DNA of 64,000 nucleotides from an uncultured Pseudomonas sp. (GTDB lineage Bacteria; Pseudomonadota; Gammaproteobacteria; Pseudomonadales; Pseudomonadaceae): assembly GCF_913774235.1 (NCBI RefSeq), contig NZ_CAJYDW010000017.1:310001-374000 (forward strand). The letters are read 5' to 3'. Made by a program: the position numbers and the translations under genes. Below the pieces are notes generated by a model. The model saw nothing but the letters and a program-made list of their open reading frames with translations, was not told the DNA's origin and did not search any database. Shown in pieces: positions 36,603-45,420 of this stretch (position 1 is its first letter; each line of letters opens with the position of its first letter).

Positions 36603-39107
36603 ATGACGCCCTTGCCCATCGATGTTGTCCTGCCCGCCCTGTGTGACGCCCTCGCCAGCCGCGATGACTGCGTGCTGGAGGCGCCGCCCGGAGCCGGCAA
36701 GACCACCCGGGTACCCCTGGCGCTGCTTGGAGAGCCCTGGCTGGCCGGCCAGCGCATCCTGCTGCTAGAGCCCCGGCGGCTGGCGGCCCGCGCCGCGGCC
36801 GAGCGCCTGGCCGCGGAGCTGGGCGAGGCCGTGGGCGAGACGGTGGGCTATCGCATCCGCCTGGAGAGCAAGGTCGGGCCACGTACCCGGATCGAGGTGG
36901 TCACCGAGGGCATCCTCACCCGTCGCCTGCAGGACGATCCGGCGCTGGACGGCGTCGGCCTGGTGATCTTCGATGAATTCCACGAGCGCAGCCTGGACGC
37001 CGACCTGGCCCTGGCGCTGACCCTGAGCGGTCGCGAGCTGCTGCGCGACACGCCGCTCAAGGTGCTGGTGATGTCCGCCACCCTGGAGGGCGAGCGCCTG
37101 GCGTCCTTGCTGGGCGGCGCGCCGGTGGTGCGCAGCGAGGGGCGGATGTTTCCAGTCACGACCCGCTGGAGCCGGCCACTCGGCCAGGACGAGCGCCTGG
37201 AGGGACGGGTGGCTGCCACGGTGCTGCAGGCGCTGGACGAGGAAACTGGCAGTCTGCTGGTATTCCTGCCCGGTCAGGCGGAGATTCGCCGTGTCGCCGA
37301 GCGTCTGACGGACCAGTTGCCGGCCGGGGTGCTGCTCTGTCCGCTGCATGGCGAGCTGGAGCTGGCCGCCCAGCGTGCCGCCATCGAGCCGGCACCGGCC
37401 GGCGGCCGCAAGGTGGTGCTGGCCACCAATATCGCCGAGACCAGTCTGACCATCGAAGGCGTACGGGTGGTGGTCGACGCCGGCCTGGCACGGGTGCCGG
37501 CCTTCGATCCGGGTAGCGGCATGACCCGCCTGACCACCCGGCGGATCTCGCGTGCCTCGGCTACCCAGCGCCAGGGGCGGGCGGGACGGTTGGAGCCGGG
37601 CGTCTGCTATCGACTCTGGTCGGAGGAGTTGCACCAACAACTGCCGGCCTACGATAGCGCCGAGATCCTCCAGGCCGATCTGGCCGGGCTGGCGCTGCAA
37701 TTGGCGCGCTGGGGCATGAGCGCCGACGACTTGGCCTGGCTCGATCCACCGCCCGCGGCTGCCCTGGCCCAGGCCCGTGACCTGCTGGTGCGCCTGGGCG
37801 CCCTCGACAATCAGGGAGTGCTCACCCCCCACGGTCAGGCCATGAGCGGCCTGCCGGCACATCCACGCCTGGCGCACCTCTTGTTGCGCGGTCAAGCCTG
37901 GGGCCTGGCCGACCGCGCCTGCGAGATCGCCGCCCTGCTGGGCGAGCGCGACCTGGCACCGGGGCAGGGCGCCGACCTGCACACCCGCTTGCTGCTGCTG
38001 GCCGGCGAAGGTCGGGGCCCGCGCGGCGGGGTGGCACGTATCCGTCAGTTGGTCCGTCAGTACCGCGGCCTGTTGCGTGGCAAGGCCGAAGCGTCGGTGG
38101 CCGATCCCGAGCACCCGCGCTGGACCGGGGCGCTGTTGGCCTGCGCCTATCCGGATCGCATCGCCCAGCAGCGTAAGGCCGGCGGCCAGGACTATCGGCT
38201 GGCCAATGGCCGGGCCGCCAGCTTTGGTGAGCCGGATGCGTTGATGAAATCCCCCTGGCTGGTGGTGGCCGACCTGGGCAGTCGCCAGGGGCAACGCGAA
38301 GAGCGTATCTATCTGGCTGCCGAACTGGACCCGGCGCTGTTCGACGGCCCCCTGGCCGAGCAGGTCGTGAGCCACGACGAATTGGATTGGGACGAACGCG
38401 AGGGCGTGCTGCGTGCCGAGCGCCAGCGGCGGATCGGCCAACTGGTGCTGAGTCATGAACCCTTGAAGAATCTGGATGCCGCCGCTCGTAGCCGGGCCCT
38501 GCTTGGCCTGGTGCGGCGCAAGGGGCTGGAGCTGCTGCCCTGGACACCTGAGTTGTGCCAGTGGCAGGCGCGCGTTGGCCTGTTGCGCGAGCTGGATCTG
38601 CAGCAGAGGGGGGCAAGCGATTGGCCGGACGTGAGCGACAGTGCGCTGCTGGCGACGCTGGAAGACTGGCTGCTGCCCTACCTGGATCGTGTCACCCGTC
38701 TGGCCCACTTCGCCAACCTGGATCTGGCTGCCATGCTTCAAGGCCTGCTGCCCTGGCCGTTGCCGCGGCAGTTGGACGAGCTGGCGCCACGCAGTCTGGC
38801 CGTACCCTCGGGGTCCAGTATCCGCCTGGACTACAGCGAGCAGCCCCCGGTGCTGGCCGTGCGCTTGCAGGAACTGTTCGGCCTGGCTGACACGCCGCGC
38901 ATTGCCGGCGGACGCCTGGCGGTCAAGCTCCATCTGCTCTCGCCGGCGCGGCGGCCGGTACAGGTCACCCAGGATCTGGCGAGCTTCTGGGCCAACACCT
39001 ACGCCGAGGTGAAGAAGGACCTCAAGGGACGCTATCCCAAGCACTACTGGCCGGACGATCCGCTGATCGCCTCACCGACCGCGCGAGCCAAGCCGCGCGG
39101 CCAGTGA
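36603..39107 (+). CDS. hrpB: ATP-dependent RNA helicase HrpB
   Basis: This 834-residue DEAH-box helicase starts at ATG 36603. Signatures are Walker A APPGAGKTT near residue 25, DEFHERS (DEFH box, residues about 122-128), SATLEG (motif III), and helicase C motifs TNIAETSLTIEGV and QRQGRAGR. The C-terminal half matches the HrpB family. It is thought to be involved in RNA processing; its role in Pseudomonas is poorly known. It is unrelated to type III secretion hrpB genes, despite the name. Confidence 0.93.
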   Translation: MTPLPIDVVLPALCDALASRDDCVLEAPPGAGKTTRVPLALLGEPWLAGQRILLLEPRRLAARAAAERLAAELGEAVGETVGYRIRLESKVGPRTRIEVVTEGILTRRLQDDPALDGVGLVIFDEFHERSLDADLALALTLSGRELLRDTPLKVLVMSATLEGERLASLLGGAPVVRSEGRMFPVTTRWSRPLGQDERLEGRVAATVLQALDEETGSLLVFLPGQAEIRRVAERLTDQLPAGVLLCPLHGELELAAQRAAIEPAPAGGRKVVLATNIAETSLTIEGVRVVVDAGLARVPAFDPGSGMTRLTTRRISRASATQRQGRAGRLEPGVCYRLWSEELHQQLPAYDSAEILQADLAGLALQLARWGMSADDLAWLDPPPAAALAQARDLLVRLGALDNQGVLTPHGQAMSGLPAHPRLAHLLLRGQAWGLADRACEIAALLGERDLAPGQGADLHTRLLLLAGEGRGPRGGVARIRQLVRQYRGLLRGKAEASVADPEHPRWTGALLACAYPDRIAQQRKAGGQDYRLANGRAASFGEPDALMKSPWLVVADLGSRQGQREERIYLAAELDPALFDGPLAEQVVSHDELDWDEREGVLRAERQRRIGQLVLSHEPLKNLDAAARSRALLGLVRRKGLELLPWTPELCQWQARVGLLRELDLQQRGASDWPDVSDSALLATLEDWLLPYLDRVTRLAHFANLDLAAMLQGLLPWPLPRQLDELAPRSLAVPSGSSIRLDYSEQPPVLAVRLQELFGLADTPRIAGGRLAVKLHLLSPARRPVQVTQDLASFWANTYAEVKKDLKGRYPKHYWPDDPLIASPTARAKPRGQ

Positions 39108-39128
39108 GGCAACCATGTCTGCGTAGCG

Positions 39129-39869
39129 TCACTCGGTCTGCCAGGCCTTCTGCAGGTTGGACCAGAAGGCGCCGCCATCCTTGAAGGGCACGCTCGCGGC
39201 ACCGAAGTCGTAGCTGTTGAGGGTGTTCTTGGCGGGGACCGGCATCCGGCTCCAGCTGATCAGCGGCTGGTTCCGGCCGTTGTCGTTGGTCCAGTCGAGA
39301 GAGTGATCGGCGAAGCCACCGTAGGTGGCGTGGTAGCCGACCTTGGGATGCACGCCGTTGACCAGGTAGCCGTCTCGGCCACGCCAGAGCGGCGGGTTGT
39401 AGTTGACCCGATACTTGCCGTGGGTCGAGTAGTCTATCTTGAGGATGGGCGAGCCGACCTTGCACTGGTTGGTCCAGACCACGATGTTTTCCCAGTCATG
39501 GCGATGACCGGGGCCGGTGCCCAGATAGTTCGGCGGTTGATCCTTGGGGAAGTAGTAGGAATACATGATCGCGCAGTGATCATAGTATTCGGCCATGCGC
39601 GAATAGACCTGGCCATTGGTGCCGCGGCAGTGGCCATCCGGAGCGCCCGAGGGGTGCAGGCCGCCGCTGACATTGCCAGCGGAGTCCACGGCGGGATAGT
39701 TGTTACAGGAGTCCGGGCCGTCGGCAATCATCGGCTGGTAGTAGAGTTCCACATCAGTGGCATTGGCAGGAATCTGTTGTACCTGGTCATGGTCGAGCAC
39801 GGCGGCGAAGGCCGGGGTCGTCAGGCAAAAGGTGGTGGCTGCCAGGCATAGCGAGATCTTACGGCTCAT
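39129..39869 (-). CDS. NPP1/NLP family secreted protein (necrosis- and ethylene-inducing-like)
   Basis: A 246-residue protein with a clear Sec signal peptide (MSRKISLCLAATTFCLTTPA, cleaved after AFA near residue 23). It carries the NLP heptapeptide GHRHDWE at 121-127, the known metal-binding motif needed for plant membrane toxicity. The mature part has four cysteines (55, 81, 99, 136), so one or two disulphide bonds are possible. Other NLP-like features are LYYQPMIADGPD and IMYSYYFPKD. In NLPs of oomycetes, fungi and bacteria the secreted protein binds plant sphingolipids. The ATG at 39869 is preferred over 39884; GGAGAGAG precedes it. It is a single gene between hrpB and a PNPOx gene. Confidence 0.85.
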   Translation of the reverse strand: MSRKISLCLAATTFCLTTPAFAAVLDHDQVQQIPANATDVELYYQPMIADGPDSCNNYPAVDSAGNVSGGLHPSGAPDGHCRGTNGQVYSRMAEYYDHCAIMYSYYFPKDQPPNYLGTGPGHRHDWENIVVWTNQCKVGSPILKIDYSTHGKYRVNYNPPLWRGRDGYLVNGVHPKVGYHATYGGFADHSLDWTNDNGRNQPLISWSRMPVPAKNTLNSYDFGAASVPFKDGGAFWSNLQKAWQTE

Positions 39870-40297
39870 AAAGACTCTCTCCATGAAGTCGTGCAGTGGA
39901 TGTTCGGGAATCCTCGTCGAGCTGAAACCGGGCAGGACCCGGATCGGCGCTCATTGTCCTGGCGGTTCTTGTTAGTTCTGTTTAAGCGCGATGACGCTTG
40001 GGTGGCAGTGGCGAGTCAGGCAGGCGCCAAGGCCGGGTTTTCCCGTGGCCGTCTCCTGCCCGGCGCTATTCGTATAGCGACCTGCAGGCCGATGGGTATC
40101 TGTCCTGCAGCGGCCCGAGGTGGCTTGTCAGGGCACTCTCGACCGGCCGCCATGCCGCTGGCCGCGTGCTCCGCGGTCGCGATACGCCCCTCGTCCGAAA
40201 AACCCCAGGCGTCTCGTCACGGCGGAACCGAGCGGCATCGGCTCCCGGTCTGAAGGCAGACGGGCACTGCCTGCCCGTTCAACTGGAGCGACCCCCC
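39870..40297. other. Non-coding interval between the NLP gene and the PNPOx gene
   Basis: About 430 nt upstream of both divergent genes. A long open frame in this stretch is only the N-terminal extension of the PNPOx frame and has no ribosome site. No recognisable promoter box or repeat was found; control of the secreted NLP is probably located here. Confidence 0.4.
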
Positions 40298-40726
40298 ATG
40301 GCCGACAAGACCCTGCACGACCTTTCCAAAGCGATGCGTGATCTGGATTTCTGCATGCTGACCACCGGCCGCGGACGCCTGAGCAGCCGACCGATGAGCA
40401 ACAACGGCGACGTCGAATACGACGGCGATTCCTGGTTCTACGCCTACGAGGACTCGGCCAAGATCCGCGACATCGAGGAGGACCCGGCGGTGGGACTGAG
40501 CTTCAGCGAAGGCAAGAGCCTGCTGGGCAAGCCTGGTCTCTTCGTCGCCATCGATGGCCGGGCCGAACTGATCCGCGATAAGGCGCAATTCGAGGCGCAC
40601 TGGACCAAGAGTCTGGACCGCTGGTTTCCTCAAGGTACCGACACGCCCGGCATGATCCTCATCAAGGTGCATGCCGAGCGCATCCGTTACTGGGATGGGG
40701 AGGAAGAGGGCGAGCTGCGCCCCTAG
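40298..40726 (+). CDS. Pyridoxamine-5'-phosphate-oxidase-fold protein (general stress protein 26-like)
   Basis: A 142-residue split-barrel protein: HDLSKAMRDLDFCMLTTGRGR and SRPMSNNGDVEYDGDSWFYAYEDSAKIRDI form the typical FMN or related cofactor barrel of general stress protein 26. It lacks the full PdxH sequence, so it is not a vitamin B6 enzyme. Proteins of this group bind flavin and act in stress. The ATG at 40298 has GGAG about 13 bases upstream. Its stop codon lies at the edge of palindrome copy B. Confidence 0.82.
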   Translation: MADKTLHDLSKAMRDLDFCMLTTGRGRLSSRPMSNNGDVEYDGDSWFYAYEDSAKIRDIEEDPAVGLSFSEGKSLLGKPGLFVAIDGRAELIRDKAQFEAHWTKSLDRWFPQGTDTPGMILIKVHAERIRYWDGEEEGELRP

Positions 40727-40866
40727 GCTTTGTCTGAAAGGTGCCTGCACTCGGTCATGCTGCGTTAAAAATCTGTTCGGAATGCTCATTTACCATTCGT
40801 AAACTCCGCTTCCTCACAGATTTTTGCCTTGCCTGACCTTCGTTCGACGACCTTTCAAACAAGCCT
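40725..40866. repeat. Long imperfect palindrome, copy B (also a probable bidirectional terminator)
   Basis: The outer arm AGGCTTTGTCTGAAAGGT (40725-40742) pairs with ACCTTTCAAACAAGCCT (40850-40866). Inside, AAAAATCTGT (40767-40776) pairs with ACAGATTTTT (40816-40825), and TTTAC with GTAAA at the apex (40789-40803). The core CGGAATGCTCATTTACCA matches copy A at 36431-36555. It fills the space between convergent genes ending at 40726 and 40865, overlapping both ends, so it can end both transcripts. Confidence 0.75.
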
Positions 40867-42073
40867 AAAAGCAGGTCGCGAAGGTCTCCACGACCTGCAG
40901 TCCTTCGTCGACGATGCAGCCCTGGCGCCACTTGTCGAAGGTCAGGCAAGGGTGGGAAGTGCCCAGGGCGATGATGTCGCCGATGGCCAACGCGGTCCCC
41001 GGGGCCACGACCATGAAGGCGTGCTGGTCCATGATGGCCGTGACCGTGCAGTCGCTGACGTCGACGACTTCGGCTGCGGTCTGGCCGGGCTGGTAGCGGC
41101 GCAGCGGCAGCGGCAGGCCGGCGTCATGGGCGATGTCACGCTTGCCCAGGGCCAGGATGGCGAAACCGGGTTCGGGCAGGGATTGCACGTGAGCCCACAC
41201 TTCCAGCGCCGGTTGCAGGCCCTCGTTCAGCCCTGTGCGGGCCAGGACGCCACACTGGGCATCGCGATAGATCCCGTGGTCGTGGACCACATAGCTGCCC
41301 GGGCGCATGACGGCGAGAAAGCGCTCGCGAACTTCCAACTGGTCGAAGGCGGTGGCGATCAGGTCGTACCAGGCTGACCCCGAGGCGGTGACGATGGGCC
41401 GGTCGAGGGCGAAGGCGCCCTGGCCGCGCAGTTCTTCGGCCAGGCGCACCAGGGAATCGGCGAAGGTGCGGATGTCGGTGGCCGCCTCGGCGCCGTGGAT
41501 GACCCCTTCGTAGCCTTCGATACCGGTCAGGCGCAGGGCGGGCTGGGCGGCGATGGCCTTGGCCAGTTCGCGCACCTCGGCTTCGCTGCGGCAACCGCAA
41601 CGGCCGCCGGGTACGCCGTATTCGATCATCACCTGCAGCGCCAGGCCGCGCTCGCCGAAGAAGGCGCCCAGGGCGGCGATCTGGTCGGGATGATCCACCA
41701 GGCAATGGAAGTCGAAGTCCGGGTCAGCACTGAGCAACTCTGCGATCAGCGCCATGTTCGGTGCGCCGACCAACTGGTTGGCCATCAGCACCCGGCGCAC
41801 GCCCTGAGCCTGGGCGGCGCGGGTCTGCACCGCGGTGGCCAGGGTCATGCCCCAGGCACCCGCGGCCAGCTGCCGCTGGAACAGCGCCGGGGCCATGCTG
41901 GTCTTGCCGTGGGGCGCCAGTTCGGCGCCGCGCTCGCGGGCGAAGGCCTGCATCCAGGCGATGTTGTGGTCGAGGGCTTGCTGGTGGACGACCAGGGCGG
42001 GCAAGGCGACGTCGTTGAGCAGGCTGTCGCCCGGATTGGCGGCGCCTTTCTCGGGGGCGGTGAGGATGGTCAT
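40865..42073 (-). CDS. D-threonine aldolase / D-serine dehydratase-type PLP enzyme
   Basis: This 402-residue fold-type III PLP enzyme has Lys57 in LAPHGKTSMAP as the cofactor lysine and a C-terminal zinc-type pair His374/Cys376 in GTSHPCLTF. This arrangement is typical of D-serine dehydratase (DSD1), D-threonine aldolase and 3-hydroxy-D-aspartate aldolase. Which activity applies is not resolved by sequence. The ATG at 42073 has AGGAG and overlaps the IclR stop (ATGA). In context it would degrade the D-amino acids freed by the deacylase and imported by the adjacent ABC transporter. Confidence 0.85.
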   Translation of the reverse strand: MTILTAPEKGAANPGDSLLNDVALPALVVHQQALDHNIAWMQAFARERGAELAPHGKTSMAPALFQRQLAAGAWGMTLATAVQTRAAQAQGVRRVLMANQLVGAPNMALIAELLSADPDFDFHCLVDHPDQIAALGAFFGERGLALQVMIEYGVPGGRCGCRSEAEVRELAKAIAAQPALRLTGIEGYEGVIHGAEAATDIRTFADSLVRLAEELRGQGAFALDRPIVTASGSAWYDLIATAFDQLEVRERFLAVMRPGSYVVHDHGIYRDAQCGVLARTGLNEGLQPALEVWAHVQSLPEPGFAILALGKRDIAHDAGLPLPLRRYQPGQTAAEVVDVSDCTVTAIMDQHAFMVVAPGTALAIGDIIALGTSHPCLTFDKWRQGCIVDEGLQVVETFATCF

Positions 42074-42843
42074 GAATTCTCCTGGCCGCCGAGGCGCTGG
42101 GACAGGCGACGGGCACTGTCGACCAGTACCTGGCGGTACTCGGCATGGTGGGCCTGGGCATCGGCGCGGGGCGCCACGATGCACAGGGTGGCGATGCACA
42201 GGCCGCTGGCGTCGAGCACCGGGGCGGCGAAGCAGTGGGTGTAGGTGTCGGCGATACTGTCGAAGGAAAAGAAGCCGGCGGCGCTGGCGCTGCGGATCTC
42301 GGCGATGAAGGTCTCTGGCGGCAGGCGACTGCCGTCGGGCAGGATGAAGTCATCCGCGTCGATCAGGGCGAGGATTTCCGCATCGCTCAGGTGGCCGAGC
42401 AGCAGCCGGCCGGAGGCGGTCCAGGGAATGGGTGCGTCCTCGCCGACGTTGGACGAGATACGAAAGGCGCGGGCACCTTCCTTCATCAGGGAGACGGTGT
42501 ACTTGCGGCCATTGAGCTGGCACAGCTGGGCGGTCTCGCGAGTCTGGGCGACGATGTCGTCCAGCAGCAGTCCGGCCTCGCGGGCCAGATCGAAATGGCG
42601 CAGGTGCGCCTGGCCGAGAAAGTACAGCTCGCGGCCCAGGTAGACCTGACCGTCGCGGCCCACGGCATCGAGCATGTGTCGCTCCAGCAGCAGGCCGACC
42701 AGGTCGTAGACGGTGGACTTGGGAATGCCCAGGCCCGCAGCGATCTCGTTGGGTCGCAGCGGCCGACCCACCCGCTTGAGGTGATCGAGGATGTCGAAGG
42801 CGCGGTCCAGGCCGCGGGCTCTCTGGCGGGTAGGTTCGGTCAT
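42070..42843 (-). CDS. IclR-family transcriptional regulator
   Basis: A 257-residue protein. An N-terminal winged helix (about 10-70) has RAFDILDHLKRVGRPLRPNEIAAGLGIPKSTVYDLVGLL, followed by the IclR ligand-binding domain (80-245). It is placed inside the D-amino-acid operon, 14 nt downstream of ridA and overlapping the D-threonine aldolase-type gene. It probably controls this cluster; a candidate operator is the dyad at 46271-46286. Confidence 0.87.
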   Translation of the reverse strand: MTEPTRQRARGLDRAFDILDHLKRVGRPLRPNEIAAGLGIPKSTVYDLVGLLLERHMLDAVGRDGQVYLGRELYFLGQAHLRHFDLAREAGLLLDDIVAQTRETAQLCQLNGRKYTVSLMKEGARAFRISSNVGEDAPIPWTASGRLLLGHLSDAEILALIDADDFILPDGSRLPPETFIAEIRSASAAGFFSFDSIADTYTHCFAAPVLDASGLCIATLCIVAPRADAQAHHAEYRQVLVDSARRLSQRLGGQENS

Positions 42844-42857
42844 CTGTGCGGTTTGTC

Positions 42858-43244
42858 TCAGGCCTTGGGTTTGTAGGCGATGCAGTCGATCTCGACCTTG
42901 CAGTCCACCATCATGGAGGACTGCACGCAGGCGCGCGCCGGAGCCTGGCCGGCGAAGTACTCGGCGAACACCTTGTTGAAGCTCCAGAAGTCGCGCGGAT
43001 CGTCCAGCCAGACGCCAGCGCGTACCACGTGCTCCAGACCGTAGCCGGCTTCGTGCAGGATGGCGATCAGATTCTGCATGGTCTTGTGGGTCTGGGCGAC
43101 GATGCCGCCGTCGATGATCTCGCCATTCTCCATGGCTACCTGGCCGGAGACGTGCAGCCAGCCATCGGCTTCCACCGCGCGGGCGAAGGGCAGGGGTTGG
43201 CCGCCTGCGCCACGTTCGCCGGCGCCGTAACGGGTGATGCTCAT
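42858..43244 (-). CDS. RidA family (YjgF/Rid) enamine/imine deaminase
   Basis: A 128-residue Rid protein, full length for the family: MSITRYGAGERGAGGQPLPFARAV, LHVSGQVAMENGEIIDGGIVAQTHKTMQNLI and VEIDCIAYKPKA. The usual catalytic Arg in the C-terminal half (ARACVQSSMMVDCKVEIDC) is present as Arg in PARACV. Rid enzymes deaminate 2-aminoacrylate-type enamines formed by PLP dehydratases. Sitting next to a D-Ser/D-Thr PLP enzyme gives a direct rationale: it removes the reactive intermediate. Confidence 0.87.
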   Translation of the reverse strand: MSITRYGAGERGAGGQPLPFARAVEADGWLHVSGQVAMENGEIIDGGIVAQTHKTMQNLIAILHEAGYGLEHVVRAGVWLDDPRDFWSFNKVFAEYFAGQAPARACVQSSMMVDCKVEIDCIAYKPKA

Positions 43245-43272
43245 AGGGTTGCTCCTGTAACGAGGGGATGAT

Positions 43273-44040
43273 TCAAAAGGAGGTCCGGCCGAGGAATTCG
43301 GCGAGACGGGTGGATTTGGGCTGCTCGAACAGCTCGCGGGGCGGACCCTGCTCCTCGATGCGACCCTGGCTCATGAAGACGATGCGATCGGACACCTCGT
43401 AGGCGAATCTCATCTCGTGGGTCACCAGCAGCATGGTCATGCCGTCCTGGGCCAGGTCCTTGATCACCGCCAGCACCTCGCCGACCAGCTCCGGGTCCAG
43501 CGCCGAGGTGGGCTCGTCGAACAGCATCAGGCTGGGATTCATGGCGATGGCCCGGGCGATGGCCACGCGTTGCTGCTGGCCGCCGGAGAGTTGGCCGGGA
43601 TGATGGTCGCGCCGTTCGATCAGGCCGACCCGGCGCAGCCACTGCTCGCCGATGGCGATGGCTTCGTCCTTGCCCAGCTTCTTCACCTTGCGCAGGCCGA
43701 GGGTGACGTTTTCCAGGGCGGTGAGGTGGGGAAACAGATTGAATTGCTGGAAGGCCATGCCGGTGAGCGAGCGTTGGCGCGCGATCTCCCGCTCCGGCAG
43801 GCGCTGGCGGCGACCGCCGTCCTCGCGATAGCCGATGGCCTCGCCGGCCAGCTGGATGCTGCCGCCCTGGAAGTCTTCCAGCAAATTGACGCAGCGCAGC
43901 AGAGTGGTCTTGCCCGAGCCACTGGAGCCGATCAGGGTGACCACGTCGCCGCGGTCAAGGGACAGGTCGATGCCCTTGAGCACCTCAGTGGCGCCGAAGC
44001 TCTTGTGCAGGCCGTTGATGCTGAGCAGGGGTTCGGTCAT
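43273..44040 (-). CDS. Polar amino acid ABC transporter, ATPase
   Basis: A 255-residue ATPase with Walker [10 protein letters not shown], signature LSGGQQQR, Walker [15 protein letters not shown] and H-loop VTHEM. The ATG at 44040 overlaps the permease stop (TCAT on the plus strand), so translation is coupled. It energises the two permeases 44037-44699 and 44710-45372. A longer frame upstream is a shadow of the permease gene. Confidence 0.9.
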   Translation of the reverse strand: MTEPLLSINGLHKSFGATEVLKGIDLSLDRGDVVTLIGSSGSGKTTLLRCVNLLEDFQGGSIQLAGEAIGYREDGGRRQRLPEREIARQRSLTGMAFQQFNLFPHLTALENVTLGLRKVKKLGKDEAIAIGEQWLRRVGLIERRDHHPGQLSGGQQQRVAIARAIAMNPSLMLFDEPTSALDPELVGEVLAVIKDLAQDGMTMLLVTHEMRFAYEVSDRIVFMSQGRIEEQGPPRELFEQPKSTRLAEFLGRTSF

Positions 44041-44699
44041 GGCAGGGTCACCCGTTTTTCCAGGTAGCGGCCAAGCCGCTCGATGGCGAAGTTGATGAGA
44101 AAGAACAGCAGGCCGGCGAACAGATAGAACTGCAGGGTCATGAAGGTGCGGGCGATGACCTGCTGGCTGCTCAGCAGCAACTCGGCCACGCCGATCACCG
44201 AGAGCAGGGTGGAAGCCTTGACGATCTCGGTGGAGGCGTTGACCCAGGTCGGCAGGATCTGGCGCAGTGCCTGGGGCAGAAGCACCTCCTTGAGACTCTG
44301 GGTAAAGGTCAGGCCGATGGCCTTGGCCGCCTCGTGCTGGCCACGGGGGATGGCTTGCAACGCGCCGCGGACGATCTCCGCCACGTGGGAGCCGCAGAAC
44401 AGCAGCAGCGCCGCGGTGCCGGCCTGGAAGGGCGTGGGCTTGAGACCCAGAGCGGGCGCCATGTAGTAGCAGGCCAGCACCAGCACGAACACCGGGGTGC
44501 CGCGGATCAGGTCGGCATAGAGGCGGAACGGCAGGCGCACCGGCCAGCGGCCGTAGGTCAGCGCCAGGCCGCCAAGGGTACCGAGGAGGGTGCCGCCCAG
44601 CACGGCCAGCAGCGAGCAGGCCAGGGTGGTGGCGAAACCGGCGGCCAGGGTCTGGCGGGCGTTCCACAATTCCAGGAACCAGGAGGGGGCTTCGTACAA
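44037..44699 (-). CDS. Polar amino acid ABC transporter permease 2
   Basis: A 220-residue HisMQ-family permease with about five membrane segments. The EAA loop is [25 protein letters not shown]. It begins 10 nt after the stop of permease 1 and overlaps the ATPase gene by four bases. With permease 1 it forms the channel. Confidence 0.88.
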   Translation of the reverse strand: MYEAPSWFLELWNARQTLAAGFATTLACSLLAVLGGTLLGTLGGLALTYGRWPVRLPFRLYADLIRGTPVFVLVLACYYMAPALGLKPTPFQAGTAALLLFCGSHVAEIVRGALQAIPRGQHEAAKAIGLTFTQSLKEVLLPQALRQILPTWVNASTEIVKASTLLSVIGVAELLLSSQQVIARTFMTLQFYLFAGLLFFLINFAIERLGRYLEKRVTLP

Positions 44700-44709
44700 G
44701 ATCGGGCTC

Positions 44710-45372
44710 CTAGCGGGCGAGGCTCAGCCGTCGCTCCAGCTGGCGCAGCAGCAGGGCGATGGCGTAGCAGGTGAGGATGTAGAGGGCGCTGGTCACCAGC
44801 CAGGTCTCGATGACCCGGTAGCTCTCCAGGTTGATCTTGCGCGCCTGGTAGGTCAGCTCCGGCACGGCGATGGCCGCCGCCAGAGAGGTGTCCTTGAACA
44901 GCGAGATGAAACTATTGGAAAGCGACGGCAGCACGTTGCGCAGCATCACCGGAATGATGACGTAGGCCTTGATTTGCCACTCGCGCAGGCCAATGGCCAG
45001 GCCCGCCTCGCGCTGGCCCTTGGGAATGGCCATGAGCCCACCGCGAAACACCTCGGCCAGGTAGGCCCCGGCATAGAGCGCCAGGGTGATGAGAAAGGAG
45101 CTGAGCTTGTCCAGGCGGATGCCGACGCTGGGCAGGGCGAAGTACAGCAGCAGGATCAGCACCAGGATCGGGGTGTTGCGCACCAGGGTGACATAGCCCC
45201 CCGCCAGCCAGCGCAGCGCCCGCACCGGCGAGAGCAGGGCGAAGGCGGTGGCCAGGCCGATCAGGCAGCCGATGGCGATGCCCACCAGTGCCAACTGCAG
45301 GCCGAGGGCGAGCCCGGCCAGCAGATGGTCCAGGTTCTGCCACACGGGGGCGAAGTTGAGGGTGTAGTTCAT
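44710..45372 (-). CDS. Polar amino acid ABC transporter permease 1
   Basis: A 220-residue HisMQ-family permease. The EAA loop is REAGLAIGLREWQIKAYVIIPVMLRN, where an arginine follows the usual alignment. It lies 48 nt downstream of the binding protein and 10 nt upstream of permease 2. Confidence 0.88.
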   Translation of the reverse strand: MNYTLNFAPVWQNLDHLLAGLALGLQLALVGIAIGCLIGLATAFALLSPVRALRWLAGGYVTLVRNTPILVLILLLYFALPSVGIRLDKLSSFLITLALYAGAYLAEVFRGGLMAIPKGQREAGLAIGLREWQIKAYVIIPVMLRNVLPSLSNSFISLFKDTSLAAAIAVPELTYQARKINLESYRVIETWLVTSALYILTCYAIALLLRQLERRLSLAR

Positions 45373-45420
45373 GCTCGACGTCTACCTAGAGGGCGCGGAC
45401 GGGCCGCGCCGGGGCCAGGA

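Noticed and set aside
39998-40297. N-terminal extension of the PNPOx protein
   Set aside because: The open frame runs upstream but lacks a ribosome site and family similarity; the ATG at 40298 is preferred.
36431-40866. Integron attC-type sites
   Set aside because: No integrase of the integron type or cassette array is present, and the R/L box layout is not seen.
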